A stretch of 52,754 nucleotides of DNA from Patescibacteria group bacterium (lineage in GTDB: Bacteria; Patescibacteriota; Minisyncoccia; Minisyncoccales; RBG-13-36-15), in contig JAHCSE010000003.1 of the NCBI GenBank assembly GCA_018609195.1, positions 1 through 52,754 on the forward strand. The letters are read 5' to 3'. Below, one piece after another: positions 34,143 to 44,152 of this stretch. A model generated the notes under the pieces. The model did not search any database and was not told where the DNA came from. It worked only from the letters and a program-made list of their open reading frames with translations. A program made the position numbers and the translations under genes. Each line of letters starts with the position of its first letter. Position 1 is the stretch's first letter.

Positions 34143-36215
34143 ATGAAATTACCCAAGAAAAAATTATTTTTCTCTCTTCCTTTGTTAATATTTCTTTTTT
34201 TGGCTTTGCCTTCAGAAGCCTTTGCAATGCCGCTTCCTATAATCGCTGGTATTGGAATATTGCTCGGATCTAAGCTTTTCTTGGGCGCTGTTGTCACCGT
34301 TGTCAGTTTCGGCCTGCTGGCTCAGTTCGGTCCTGGAATTGCAGGAGACATCGGCGCAGGATTTCTGAATGCCCTTATTGGCGTAATTTATATCTTTCCT
34401 CTTATCATTAGTGCCACCTTCTACATGCTGGCCACTGTCTTACTGATGTGGGTGATTGATCCTAATTTCATGGGTATCGGTATCACCCGGCCAGAAAATG
34501 TGGTCGCATTTAATGCCTGGACCACTGTAAGAGACTTTGCCAATATGGGTTTTATCTTAGCTTTAGTGGCAATTGGCCTGGGAACAGCTTTAAGATACGG
34601 GGAATATCAACTCCAAAAAGCCCTTCCACTCTTAATTATTATTGCCCTGCTGATCAACTTTACTCCGGTAATGATGGGTATACTTATTGACGCTGCGAAT
34701 ATAACGATTGGTTTTTTGGTACAGGAAGCTGTTGGGAAAAATCTCTGGGAACAAGCAAAAATCGTCTATGAAGCAAGTTTTAAACCTTTCGTTCAAATAA
34801 CCGATGATCCTACCGCAAATCTGGCTGCGGCAACAGCTCAACTAATTTTCAATATCGTTGGCACCCTTATTACTCTGCTTTTCTTTATCCTTTTCTTTTT
34901 CCGTTACGTAGCCTTGATGATTCTTTTTATTCTTTCCCCATTGGCTTTCTTTTCCTATATCCTGCCTATTACCAGGCCATTTTGGAATCTGTGGTGGCAT
35001 CAATTCATTAGCTGGTTGTTAGTCGGAGTAGTTGGAGCCTTTTTCCTTTGGCTTGCAGCCAGTATGACCCAGTTTATGTGGGATGTTACCATTCCAAGTG
35101 CTGCTTTTGAAGGAGGGCCCTTTCAATGGTTCGCTGACTTTTTTGCTGTTTTTGTGGTTGCCGTTTTGCCAATCGCTATACTCTACCTTGGATTCTTTTT
35201 CACCCTTTCCACTACTGCTATGGGCGCCCGTCAAGTTATTAGTGCAGGGAAAAAAGCCGGAGCCTGGACAGGAAAAAGAGCCGGAGCGAGAACAGCACAA
35301 TGGGGAAGAAAAAAATGGGAAGAATCAGAAACAGCGAGGAGGTTTAGAGAAAGAATGACAGAGGAGGCTAAGGTAACAGAACCCCGACTCGCTTGGGGTG
35401 AAGGGAAAAAAGGCCCAATTGCATTTGCTCAAAAGGTGGCAGCGGGAGTGGCAAGGGCCGGAGTTAGCCCTATTTGGGCAACACGCCGAGCAGCAGGAAG
35501 GACAATGGGAGAGCCTGGTTTTATGACTGCTGGACAAAGGAAAATTACAGAAGCAGCAAGAGAAGTAGAAAAAGAATCAGTAGCAACGGTTGTCTCGAAA
35601 TTGAAAAGTCCTGGTCTTGATGCTGCAACGAAGATTGGTTATATTAATCAATTGATAAAACGGGGTCCTCGTGTTCTTGATGAAGCTATAGATGTGCACG
35701 GCCTAACCCAGGAAGAGATAGAAGCCACTATACCAGTAGCGAGACAATATGATGCCCACCGAGATATAATTAGTGCCATGCCTCATCTGGAAGAGCAGCG
35801 GATGCGAACTCTTGCTGGGGTGCCCCTTGCCCCATCCGTTCTTTCTCTAGCCGATAGAAAGAAGTTGGTTGATGTTTATGGTGAAGAAATTATAAGGCGC
35901 ATCCGGCCAGACCGGGCTGCTCAGGTTTCAAGACAAGTTTTAAAGTACGATGAAGCAACGAAAATTTATAGGCATGCCCCAGTATTAGAAAGTATGGTCA
36001 GGACTTGGGATGGTCGGCATATGGGAAATTTTGTCAGCGCGCGCGGCACAGAAGCTATGGATGCTATTGAAAGAACAGTTAGTTCACAGGCAACTGCAGC
36101 TAACCAAACTCCTGAACAGTGGCTTGAACAAAATAATCCAAGATTATTGAAATATATGAGATCGCAAGCTGGGCAAGGGCTAGGGTTCACTATTAAGGAA
36201 GAGAAAAAAGATTGA
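34143..36215 (+). CDS. VirB6/TrbL-like polytopic membrane protein
   Basis: Multiple TMs, conserved Trp/Phe-rich membrane core followed by long basic/helical cytoplasmic tail. Confidence 0.7.
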   Translation: MKLPKKKLFFSLPLLIFLFLALPSEAFAMPLPIIAGIGILLGSKLFLGAVVTVVSFGLLAQFGPGIAGDIGAGFLNALIGVIYIFPLIISATFYMLATVLLMWVIDPNFMGIGITRPENVVAFNAWTTVRDFANMGFILALVAIGLGTALRYGEYQLQKALPLLIIIALLINFTPVMMGILIDAANITIGFLVQEAVGKNLWEQAKIVYEASFKPFVQITDDPTANLAAATAQLIFNIVGTLITLLFFILFFFRYVALMILFILSPLAFFSYILPITRPFWNLWWHQFISWLLVGVVGAFFLWLAASMTQFMWDVTIPSAAFEGGPFQWFADFFAVFVVAVLPIAILYLGFFFTLSTTAMGARQVISAGKKAGAWTGKRAGARTAQWGRKKWEESETARRFRERMTEEAKVTEPRLAWGEGKKGPIAFAQKVAAGVARAGVSPIWATRRAAGRTMGEPGFMTAGQRKITEAAREVEKESVATVVSKLKSPGLDAATKIGYINQLIKRGPRVLDEAIDVHGLTQEEIEATIPVARQYDAHRDIISAMPHLEEQRMRTLAGVPLAPSVLSLADRKKLVDVYGEEIIRRIRPDRAAQVSRQVLKYDEATKIYRHAPVLESMVRTWDGRHMGNFVSARGTEAMDAIERTVSSQATAANQTPEQWLEQNNPRLLKYMRSQAGQGLGFTIKEEKKD

Positions 36216-36230
36216 GAATAATTTATTATT

Positions 36231-36256
36231 AAAAAACGGGCCTAAGGCCCGTTTTT
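36231..36256 (+). terminator. Intrinsic terminator of the T4SS-like operon
   Basis: AAAAAACGGGCC-TAA-GGCCCGTTTTT. Confidence 0.92.
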
Positions 36257-36291
36257 CCTTTTTAGAAATTGAGCTATCGTAGCTTTTACTT

Positions 36292-36585
36292 CTAGTCAAT
36301 GGGTATAAACAATAAGCCTCCGCACTTCGGGCACCTCGCTCTGAACACCACATAATAACCCGTGGTTTCATAGCTCTCGACTACTGCTCTAAACTGTACT
36401 TCAATAGCTGCGCCACAATTGTAACAATTATAGCCACTCACAACTTTTTCTCGAACAGGAAGCCGTGCAAGAACATCTTCGCAATGCTCTTTTGATCGCC
36501 TCCCCGCCCGCGGAAATCCACACCTCGGACAAGGATCAGCATCCGCACTAATTTTTGCCCTACATTCTGGACAGGTGACCAGCAT
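36292..36585 (-). CDS. Small double zinc-ribbon protein
   Basis: MLVTCPECRAKISADADPCPRCGFPRAG...YNCYNCGAAIEV...CPKCGGLLFI. Confidence 0.75.
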   Translation of the reverse strand: MLVTCPECRAKISADADPCPRCGFPRAGRRSKEHCEDVLARLPVREKVVSGYNCYNCGAAIEVQFRAVVESYETTGYYVVFRARCPKCGGLLFIPID

Positions 36586-36637
36586 TATTTCCCTCCTTTG
36601 TTGGTATTTGAAGGAGCTAAACCCCTCCTCGGATTTT

Positions 36638-36666
36638 ACTATAACAACAACTATAAAACTTGTCAA
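36638..36666 (-). promoter_or_regulatory. Near-consensus promoter for the zinc-ribbon gene
   Basis: TTGACA-17-TATAGT; upstream GGGGTCCTCTT (36675-36685 on +). Confidence 0.75.
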
Positions 36667-36699
36667 ATTTATTCGGGGTCCTCTTCCCCCCGAAACAAA

Positions 36700-36720
36700 A
36701 AGCGGACCAATGGCCCGCTT
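36700..36720 (-). terminator. Intrinsic terminator
   Basis: Minus strand AAGCGGGCC-ATT-GGTCCGCTTTTTG. Confidence 0.8.
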
Positions 36721-36733
36721 AAGATAAATACCC

Positions 36734-37030
36734 CTACCCTCCGGTATCGGGGTATTTTCTTTTTTTAGCTCCCGCCTCTCCGGTATCGGGATATCTTGTT
36801 CTTATTCCTGCTTCTCCAATATCAGGAGGAGCTTCAGGTAGAATCTCTACTGCTTCCATTTCCTGAATTTGGTTTTCTAACCACGCTAACCTCTTTTCGT
36901 CTTCTTCCTCTTTTTTTTTCTTTTCTTCCTCGCTTTTCCCTTTCTCCTCTTCATCTAAGCTCCTGGCATAATCTAGGCTAAGCTTATCTAAATGGTGTTC
37001 AATTTCCCGCTCAGCTCTTGTCCTGACCAT
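36734..37030 (-). CDS. Hypothetical charged protein with PDTGEAG repeats
   Basis: PPDIGEAGIRTRYPDTGEAGAKKRKYPDTGG; start overlaps the upstream SPFH stop. Confidence 0.5.
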   Translation of the reverse strand: MVRTRAEREIEHHLDKLSLDYARSLDEEEKGKSEEEKKKKEEEDEKRLAWLENQIQEMEAVEILPEAPPDIGEAGIRTRYPDTGEAGAKKRKYPDTGG

Positions 37031-38117
37031 TGCCTCCTCTTATTCCACCTCGAATTGCGGCAATGAGTCGCAAGAGAACTGTCTCAAGGTCTCCGCCACC
37101 TCCAACTCGAATGTCAGTTAAGGCCTTTCCGTCAAGACTCATTCGCCGAGTAACTATTTCTTCAGAAAATGTCCTTAGCCTTCCCTGTAATTCTGTATTA
37201 CCAACCACCTCAGCTTGAACTTCTTTAAATGTCTTACCGGTGCTCTGAGCTATCATTCGAATCAAGGCACCCATTGTTTCCCGGGCCCTTGTTTCACTAA
37301 CCGCAACTGCTGCGTCTTTCTCTCTTTCTCTTATGTGGACTTCTCCCCTGGCCCGAACCAATTCTGGCTCGAGATCGAAATCTCCAACTGTAACTCTTAA
37401 TAATCGGAATCCCCACGTTCTCAGGGATTTTCTGAGTGGCGTTAATTCACTTTTAGGTATCCTGTTTTTCGTTAAGTCGTACCCAGCTCGGGCAGCGGTT
37501 ATTCCTTCATCAATCGTCAAGCCATTCAAATAGCTTCGGAGGGCATTCTCTAGTGAATCTCTGATCGCCCCTCGCCAGTCGCGAATCATGTAAATCGCTC
37601 GGTAAATTCCTGTCTCTGTTCGTCCATCACCAGGATCATAGGGTTTATCTGGTTCCCAAATCTGCACAAAGGCTTCAGCGCTTTTTGGTGTTGCTGAGCC
37701 ATCACGAAAGTCAATCTTAATTGGTTCTTCAAATAGAGCAATCCTCTGCTCCCAAACAGCTACACTTGCCCGTACTTTTTCTACACCAGGGATAATCCAA
37801 CGCAATCCTGGACTCAGAGTAGCACGGTATTTTCCAAACCTCTCAATAACAAATCTTTCTTGCTGCTGGACTTGCTTTAGCCCAGCGATCAGAATAATGA
37901 ACGCCACTAAAACAATTGCGACAAAGGTAATTCCTAAACCTATCCATATCCACATCGTTCTTTCACCTCCGATGAGAAATAATGTTGCAGCTACCGCACT
38001 AACTCCCAATCCCAGAATAATCCATCTGGCAATGGGGAAGAGGAACATAACCAGCATCAATACGACAATCGCTGCTACGAAAGTAGCAATCAATGCGCCT
38101 AATAGAGCCCATTCCAT
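37011..38117 (-). CDS. SPFH/band 7 (stomatin-like) membrane protein
   Basis: N-terminal TMs, QQQERFVIERFGKYRATLSPGLRWIIPGVEKV; AGGAGGTG RBS before ATG at 38117. Confidence 0.85.
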   Translation of the reverse strand: MEWALLGALIATFVAAIVVLMLVMFLFPIARWIILGLGVSAVAATLFLIGGERTMWIWIGLGITFVAIVLVAFIILIAGLKQVQQQERFVIERFGKYRATLSPGLRWIIPGVEKVRASVAVWEQRIALFEEPIKIDFRDGSATPKSAEAFVQIWEPDKPYDPGDGRTETGIYRAIYMIRDWRGAIRDSLENALRSYLNGLTIDEGITAARAGYDLTKNRIPKSELTPLRKSLRTWGFRLLRVTVGDFDLEPELVRARGEVHIREREKDAAVAVSETRARETMGALIRMIAQSTGKTFKEVQAEVVGNTELQGRLRTFSEEIVTRRMSLDGKALTDIRVGGGGDLETVLLRLIAAIRGGIRGGNGQDKS

Positions 38118-38198
38118 CTTTACACCTCCTATGTAATTGTTAAATAGCTTTCCTGGAAGAATCCAGAAACCAAGAAACCTCTTTTTCTTGGTTTTTGA

Positions 38199-38227
38199 AT
38201 TATAGCAACATATCCAAAATTTGTCAA
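38199..38227 (-). promoter_or_regulatory. Consensus sigma70 promoter for the SPFH gene
   Basis: TTGACA-17-TATAAT. Confidence 0.85.
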
Positions 38228-38398
38228 ATTTTTCGTTCTCTTGGCGACTGTGTAAACAAAATAAAAAAAGCGGCTTTGCCACCCGATTTTACCATTATCA
38301 TCCCGAGTTTATCAGAGGATGAATTGGCGTCATTTCCGCTTCTTATAAATTTAGGGAGGAACTATATATATAGGAATTAGGTTGGACGGTAATAACCT

Positions 38399-39202
38399 TC
38401 AACTCTCCTGGTCCCCATATTCTTCTTCTTCTTCATCTTCTGCTTCCGCATCAAAGTCAGAGTCAGGATTTCTATGGGGTCGTAATGGTCCATATTCGGT
38501 GTGTTCAATCGTAGTTCCACTAAACAAACCTTTCTTGAACCTTCCTATTTCCCCGCCGTACTCATCTATTATTCTACCGTCCTTGATTGTGGCGATTTTA
38601 TGACCGTGAAGATCTCTGACCGTCTGCCCATCAACAGAGGCAACTTTCGTCCTAGAGTCATCCTTAAAAATTCTGTCATCTGACCATGGCGATCTCTCAA
38701 TCCTAACCGCCCGGAAAAGCGGGTTTGGTTCGGGCTTACTGGATTCCCCAGAACCTCCGTAGTTATATCCGCTTTTACTTGTTTTACTTGGACTTGCCGA
38801 TCCTTGCGACCTTTGTTGCCATTGAGCCTCTCGCTTTTCCGTCTCACTACGCTGAGAGCTGATAAGTTTACTAAACAACCGTACTATGGCAAGAAAGGCA
38901 AGTAAAAAAATACAGGCCCCAATCACGAAGCTCTCAAATACTCCGATCTCTAATTCCTTAAACCATCCAATCAAAGAGTATAACCATGGGTAGTCTTCCC
39001 CTAATTGAGCTTTCAGTTCAGTCATATCAACTCCCTTGAGTTTCTCTTGGCCAAACTTAATACCTATCACTACACCTATCGTTCCCATTATTGCAAAGAA
39101 GATCGGCGCAACAAGAAACCAAATCATTAGACCGACAACTAATTCTGTGTACGAGGTTGTTCCTCCTTTCACCACGGACTGTTTTTGTGGCTTCCCAATC
39201 AT
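38399..39202 (-). CDS. Two-TM membrane protein with hydrophilic C-terminus
   Basis: TMs near N-terminus; VASVDGQTVRDLHGHKIATIKDGRIIDEYGGEIG repeat-like segment; AGGAGGTG RBS. Confidence 0.65.
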   Translation of the reverse strand: MIGKPQKQSVVKGGTTSYTELVVGLMIWFLVAPIFFAIMGTIGVVIGIKFGQEKLKGVDMTELKAQLGEDYPWLYSLIGWFKELEIGVFESFVIGACIFLLAFLAIVRLFSKLISSQRSETEKREAQWQQRSQGSASPSKTSKSGYNYGGSGESSKPEPNPLFRAVRIERSPWSDDRIFKDDSRTKVASVDGQTVRDLHGHKIATIKDGRIIDEYGGEIGRFKKGLFSGTTIEHTEYGPLRPHRNPDSDFDAEAEDEEEEEYGDQES

Positions 39203-39313
39203 CTTCTTTACACCTCCTCTTTAATTGTGAAATAGCTTCTGGAGCGTCAAACGCCCCTTAAGACTCGTCAAACGAGCCTACGCCAAGGAAATTCCTCCAC
39301 CCTTGACTGTTGA

Positions 39314-39342
39314 ATTATATGATATTGTAAAACATTTGTCAA
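39314..39342 (-). promoter_or_regulatory. Consensus sigma70 promoter for the 39202 gene
   Basis: TTGACA-17-TATAAT; GGGGTCCTCTT at 39351-39361 with the same offset as at 36675. Confidence 0.85.
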
Positions 39343-39528
39343 ATTTTTTAGGGGTCCTCTTTTTGTTTTTATTTCTTCATAATATATGTTAAAATTTAAC
39401 AAAGCTTGCTATCCAAATTTTCGATATTGTAATAAAATAAAGATGGGAGAATAAGTCTTTTCGAGAAAGGTAAAAATTGTGATAAAATAACTAATCACCT
39501 AAAAGTTAGACGCTAAAAGCTAAATAAA

Positions 39529-39969
39529 ATGCCAGAAGAATATTTAAGAGACCAACTTTGGAAGCTTTATGCGAAACTTCCAGAAGAATTACAGGAAGCT
39601 ATTTTCTCACAAGAAACTGCAGATAATATTGATAGTGTCTGCACAAGAAATAAAGTAGAGGAAAAAAAAGTTCCAGAAGTTGCAAAATATACTGGCCGAG
39701 TTTTAATGGGGTTGTTACCCCCTGAAGAATTTGAAAAAACTTTGATGAAGGAGGTGAAATTGAAAACGGAGGTGGCAAAAAATGTAGCCCGAGAAATCAA
39801 CCGCTTTATCTTTTTTCCTGTAAAAGAAGTTCTTTCCAAAATTTATGAAATAGAGATTGTTCCCCCAGCTCGACCACCTGGAATAATAAGGGAAGAGGAG
39901 CCTGAAGCGCCAGAAGAAGAGGAGAAGCCGGAAAAAAGAACGGATGTTTACCGGGAAGAAATCGAGTAA
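39529..39969 (+). CDS. Hypothetical protein at the head of the VirB4-containing operon
   Basis: Intact ORF, tight spacing with PrgI-like and VirB4-like genes. Confidence 0.6.
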   Translation: MPEEYLRDQLWKLYAKLPEELQEAIFSQETADNIDSVCTRNKVEEKKVPEVAKYTGRVLMGLLPPEEFEKTLMKEVKLKTEVAKNVAREINRFIFFPVKEVLSKIYEIEIVPPARPPGIIREEEPEAPEEEEKPEKRTDVYREEIE

Positions 39970-40000
39970 ATTTAATTTTGTAATATAACAATATAATTTT

Positions 40001-40420
40001 ATGGAATTTTCTGTTCCTCAATTTATTGAACAAGCTCCCAAAATTGTGGGCCCCTTAACCTGGAGGCAATTCCTTTTTATTGGAGGAGCAGTAGCTATTC
40101 TTTTTGCTCTTTTTTTTATAATTAAACATCTTATTTTATTTTTATTTATTGTTATTTTGGTAATGGGTATAGCTTCAAGTTTTGCCTTCTTAAAAGTTGG
40201 GGGTCGCCCCCTCTTTATGGTATTGACCAACTTTTTTTCTTTCTTTATTTCTTCCAAGCTTTATATCTGGCGGAAAAAAAGAATTCCACCGAAAATTATC
40301 ACAAAAAAAGAAAAAGTGGGAATAAAAAAAGAGGAGATTGATAAAATTAGTTTGCTTAAAATCGGTGAGAAAAGCAGATTAAGAGATCTATCAACCCAAA
40401 TTGAAACGAGAACCAAATAA
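40001..40420 (+). CDS. PrgI-like membrane protein
   Basis: FSVPQFIEQAPKIVGPLTWRQFLFIGGAVAILFALFFII; two TMs; precedes VirB4-like gene. Confidence 0.7.
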   Translation: MEFSVPQFIEQAPKIVGPLTWRQFLFIGGAVAILFALFFIIKHLILFLFIVILVMGIASSFAFLKVGGRPLFMVLTNFFSFFISSKLYIWRKKRIPPKIITKKEKVGIKKEEIDKISLLKIGEKSRLRDLSTQIETRTK

Positions 40421-40423
40421 TTT

Positions 40424-41062
40424 ATGCCTCAAGCCACTCAACAATTTTTAGAAATTGATCAAATCAGAGAAGGAGTGATTGTTCTAAGAGATCAATCTCT
40501 AAGAGGAGTTTTAATGGTCTCTTCTTTAAATTTTGCCTTAAAATCTGATGATGAACAGAAAGCCATTATGTATCAATTTCAGAATTTTTTGAATTCCTTG
40601 GATTTTTCTTGTCAGTTTCTCATTCAATCTCGAAGATTAAATATTACCGGCTATTTAGAAAAAATCAGAGAATTAGAAAAAGAACAGAAAAATGAATTAC
40701 TGAAAATTCAGACTTCTGAATACTATAAGTTTATTCAAAGCTTAGTTGGGGAAGGAACAATAATGAATAAGACCTTTTTTGTTATTGTCCCTTTTACTCT
40801 TTTTGAAGCCTTGGGAACTGCAGGAGCTGTAAAGCTATTAAGAAGACCGCGAATTTCAACTTTAACCAAGGAGGTATTCCAGAGATGTAAATCACAACTC
40901 TGGCAGAGAATGGAATTTGTAGCTTTAGGCCTGAGAAGATGTGGATTAAAAGCTATTCCCTTAACTACTGAAGAATTAATTGAACTTTTTTGGAGAACCC
41001 ACCATCCGAAAGAAGCTGAATTTGGTTATTATCCAGAAATTCCTCCTGAGTTAATAGTTTAA
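40424..41062 (+). CDS. VirB4/TraC N-terminal-like protein
   Basis: EIDQIREGVIVLRDQSLRGVLMVSSLNFALKSDDEQKAIMYQFQNFLNSLDFSCQFLIQSR; adjacent to ATPase. Confidence 0.7.
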   Translation: MPQATQQFLEIDQIREGVIVLRDQSLRGVLMVSSLNFALKSDDEQKAIMYQFQNFLNSLDFSCQFLIQSRRLNITGYLEKIRELEKEQKNELLKIQTSEYYKFIQSLVGEGTIMNKTFFVIVPFTLFEALGTAGAVKLLRRPRISTLTKEVFQRCKSQLWQRMEFVALGLRRCGLKAIPLTTEELIELFWRTHHPKEAEFGYYPEIPPELIV

Positions 41063-41073
41063 GTTATATTTTT

Positions 41074-42873
41074 ATGAAAATACCTTTTTTAAAAAAGAAA
41101 GAGATAGAAATTCCAGAGAAAATCTTTGAGAGAGAAGCAATCACTGCTTTGGATATTATTGCTCCTTCCTCTATTGAGGTTTCGCAAAATTATCTAAAAT
41201 TTGGCGAAAGACTTGCCAAATCTTTTTTTATTTTTTCTTTCCCAAGATATTTGACCTCGGGCTGGTTATCACCTGTAATTAATTTGGAAAACCCAATGGA
41301 CGTTTCAATGTTTGTACATCCTATTGAAACGGGAATGGTTTTAAAACAGCTCAGAAAAAAGGTGACTGAAGTTCAGGCTGAGCTCATGGAAAGGGAAGAA
41401 AAGGGATTGGTCAGAGATCCAGCCTTGGAAATCGCCTATCGAGACCTGGAGACTCTCAGAGATAAACTCCAGTCTGCTCAAGAACGAATGTTCAAATTTG
41501 GGCTTTACTTAACTATTTACGGAGACACAGAAAAAGAGTTAAGAGATATAGAAACAATTTTAAGATCTATTTTTGAGGCGAGATTGATTTACATTAAACC
41601 GGCTCTTTTCCAGCAAAGAGAAGGGTTTATTTGCTGCTCTCCTACCGGTTTAGACCTCCTCCAGATCTCCACTCCAATGAATACTGCCCCCCTCTCTTCT
41701 TGCTTCCCTTTTATCTCCTTTGACCTTTCTTCGAATGAAGGAATTTTATATGGGGTCAATCGCCATAATAATTCTTTAATTTTATTTGACAGATTTACTT
41801 TAGAGAATGCGAATGAAGTTGTGTTTGGAAAGGCAGGCTCCGGGAAAAGCTATGCCATCAAACTAGAAATTCTCAGGTACCTCATGCAAGGGGTTGACGT
41901 AATTATAATTGACCCTGAGCATGAATATGAATTTTTATCTGATACCGTGGGTGGTTCTTACTTTAAAATGTCTCTAAGCTCTCCCCACCATCTTAATCCT
42001 TTTGATTTACCAATTCCCAGAGAAGATGAAAGGCCAGAAGATGTTTTAAGGTCAAATATTATTAGCTTGGTGGGGTTATTAAGAATTATGTTGGGCGGTT
42101 TAACTCCAGAAGAGGATGCCATTATTGATCAGGCTTTAGCTGAAACCTATGCTGCAAAAGATATCACCCCAGAAACAGATCCCAGTCTTTGGGGCCAGAG
42201 TATTCCTTTAATGCAGGATTTAGAAGCAGTTTTGGAAACAATGGAAGGAGCAGAAAGTTTAGTCAGAAGAATTAGAAAATTTACCCGAGGAACCTATGCC
42301 AGTTTTTTTAATCAACCTTCTAATATTTCAATGGAAAATCAATTTGTCTGTTTTGGTATCAGAGATATGGAAGAGGAACTGAGGCCAATGGCAATGTATA
42401 TTGTTTTGCGATATATCTGGAATGTAGTTAGATCGAAACTCAAAAAGAGAATTTTAATAGTGGATGAAGCCTGGTGGTTAATGCAGTCAGAAGATGGAGC
42501 TTCCTTTTTATATGGAACCGCTAAGCGTGCCAGAAAATATTGGCTGGGAGTCACCACCATCACCCAAGATGTCAATGATTTTATGAAATCAGAATATGGC
42601 CAGCCAATCATTGCGAACTCTTCCTTGCAAATTTTAATGAAACAGAGTCCAGCTACCATTGATGTGGTTAAAAAAACTTTTAATTTAACGGATGAGGAGA
42701 AATATTTACTTTTGGAAGCAGCAGTGGGGGAAGGATTGTTTTTTGCCGGGCAAAAACATGTGGCAATTAAAATTGTGGCTTCGTATGGAGAAGACCAGTT
42801 GATTACCACCGCCCCTGAAGAAGTTTTAAAAATTAAAAAGGCAAAAAAGGAACTGGCCGAGAAGAAAAAATAA
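41074..42873 (+). CDS. VirB4/TraC-family T4SS ATPase
   Basis: FGKAGSGKSYAIKLEILRYLMQGVDVIIIDPEHEY; KKRILIVDEAWWLMQ; TTITQDVNDFM. Confidence 0.92.
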   Translation: MKIPFLKKKEIEIPEKIFEREAITALDIIAPSSIEVSQNYLKFGERLAKSFFIFSFPRYLTSGWLSPVINLENPMDVSMFVHPIETGMVLKQLRKKVTEVQAELMEREEKGLVRDPALEIAYRDLETLRDKLQSAQERMFKFGLYLTIYGDTEKELRDIETILRSIFEARLIYIKPALFQQREGFICCSPTGLDLLQISTPMNTAPLSSCFPFISFDLSSNEGILYGVNRHNNSLILFDRFTLENANEVVFGKAGSGKSYAIKLEILRYLMQGVDVIIIDPEHEYEFLSDTVGGSYFKMSLSSPHHLNPFDLPIPREDERPEDVLRSNIISLVGLLRIMLGGLTPEEDAIIDQALAETYAAKDITPETDPSLWGQSIPLMQDLEAVLETMEGAESLVRRIRKFTRGTYASFFNQPSNISMENQFVCFGIRDMEEELRPMAMYIVLRYIWNVVRSKLKKRILIVDEAWWLMQSEDGASFLYGTAKRARKYWLGVTTITQDVNDFMKSEYGQPIIANSSLQILMKQSPATIDVVKKTFNLTDEEKYLLLEAAVGEGLFFAGQKHVAIKIVASYGEDQLITTAPEEVLKIKKAKKELAEKKK

Positions 42874-42903
42874 TGGTTGAGGGAATGCCTATAAAAAAAC
42901 TGA

Positions 42904-42932
42904 AAAAAGAACTGCAAAAGCAGTTCTTTTTA
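42904..42932 (+). terminator. Intrinsic terminator
   Basis: AAAGAACTGC-AAAA-GCAGTTCTTTTT. Confidence 0.88.
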
Positions 42933-42965
42933 TTATATCTTCTTTTAAAATTTTTCTGTTTAAGG

Positions 42966-43427
42966 TTAGGGGTACGGCCTAATCACTATTTTCCTTTCTG
43001 GTTCCTGGTCAATGCTTTCTGAAGTGACATCTTGTCTTTCAGCCAACTCCAAATGAATTATTCTTCTTTCTGAAGGTAGCATCGGGGATAGAATCTTTTC
43101 TTTTTTAGTTAGAGCTACCTCATCAGCTACGGATCTTGCCAATTCTCTTAAATATTGATATTTTTTCTTTTTATAATCGTTAATATCCAAGTTAATAAAA
43201 AATGGGGATTTTAATTTTTTTATTAAGATTACCTTTAAAAGATGTTGAATTTCAGATAGTGTTTTCCCGCCCTCTCCAATTAGAATCTTTGGGTCTTCCA
43301 TTTTTAAATTAATCGGTAGAGTTTTCTCTTCAAAAGATTTAATCTCAACTTCAACTTCAAAACCCATCTTGGTAAAAAATTCTTTAGTTATTTTTTCTAT
43401 TCTTTTTAATTCAGCTCTCGAAATCAT
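42966..43427 (-). CDS. jag: Jag (KhpB-like) KH-R3H RNA-binding protein
   Basis: LIGEGGKTLSEIQHLLKVIL (KH), R3H-like RRIIHLELAERQDVTSES; downstream of yidC. Confidence 0.9.
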   Translation of the reverse strand: MISRAELKRIEKITKEFFTKMGFEVEVEIKSFEEKTLPINLKMEDPKILIGEGGKTLSEIQHLLKVILIKKLKSPFFINLDINDYKKKKYQYLRELARSVADEVALTKKEKILSPMLPSERRIIHLELAERQDVTSESIDQEPERKIVIRPYP

Positions 43428-44146
43428 ATTTTCTTTTTTCTTAAAATCAAATATTGCTGGCCAATGGAAAAAATTGAAGTGACCAGCCAATACAGAGCGA
43501 TGGCTGAAGGAAGCCTCCACAAAATGAAAACAGTGAAAATTGGAAAAAAATAAAGCATTTGCTTCTGCATGAGCTGGGAAAAGTCAGGAGCTTTCTTTTT
43601 TTGCCCCCCTCCAGATTTTTGGTGGGGAGTGATCATTTTAGTTTGAAAAAATTGCAAGATCCCTGCTAAAACAGCCAAACCCAAACTAGGAACAGAAAGA
43701 TTTAAGATCCCTAAAAAAGTTAGCTCAATTTGGCCAGGAAAAGGAACAAAAGAATAGAGATTAACCATCTGCTCTGGTTGAAACCCTCTCCAAAATACTT
43801 GAAAAAGAGCAATTAAAATTGGCAGTTGAATTAATAAAGGCAGGCATCCCGAGAGGGGATTGATTTTTTCTTTTTGATAAAGTTCCATTAAAGCTTTACT
43901 CTGTCTTTGTTTATCATCTTTATATTTTTCCTGAATTTCCTTTATTTTAGGCTGTAATTCTGAAAGATCCTTTTGAGATTTAATAGCCTTTGCCCCCAGG
44001 GGATAAAATATAACTCTGGTTAATAAAGTTAAAACAATAACTGCTACCCCAAAATCACGCCCCGGTAAGTACAGATAAATCAGAATTAAAAGGTTAAAAA
44101 GGGGTTGATACAAAACTAAATTAAAAAAATTAATAAAAAAATCCAT
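43424..44146 (-). CDS. yidC: YidC/Oxa1 membrane insertase
   Basis: DFGVAVIVLTLLTRVIFYPLGAKAIKSQKDLSELQPKIKEIQEKYKDDKQRQSKALMELYQKEKINPLSGCLPLLIQLPILIALF. Confidence 0.97.
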   Translation of the reverse strand: MDFFINFFNLVLYQPLFNLLILIYLYLPGRDFGVAVIVLTLLTRVIFYPLGAKAIKSQKDLSELQPKIKEIQEKYKDDKQRQSKALMELYQKEKINPLSGCLPLLIQLPILIALFQVFWRGFQPEQMVNLYSFVPFPGQIELTFLGILNLSVPSLGLAVLAGILQFFQTKMITPHQKSGGGQKKKAPDFSQLMQKQMLYFFPIFTVFILWRLPSAIALYWLVTSIFSIGQQYLILRKKKI

Positions 44147-44152
44147 AATTAA

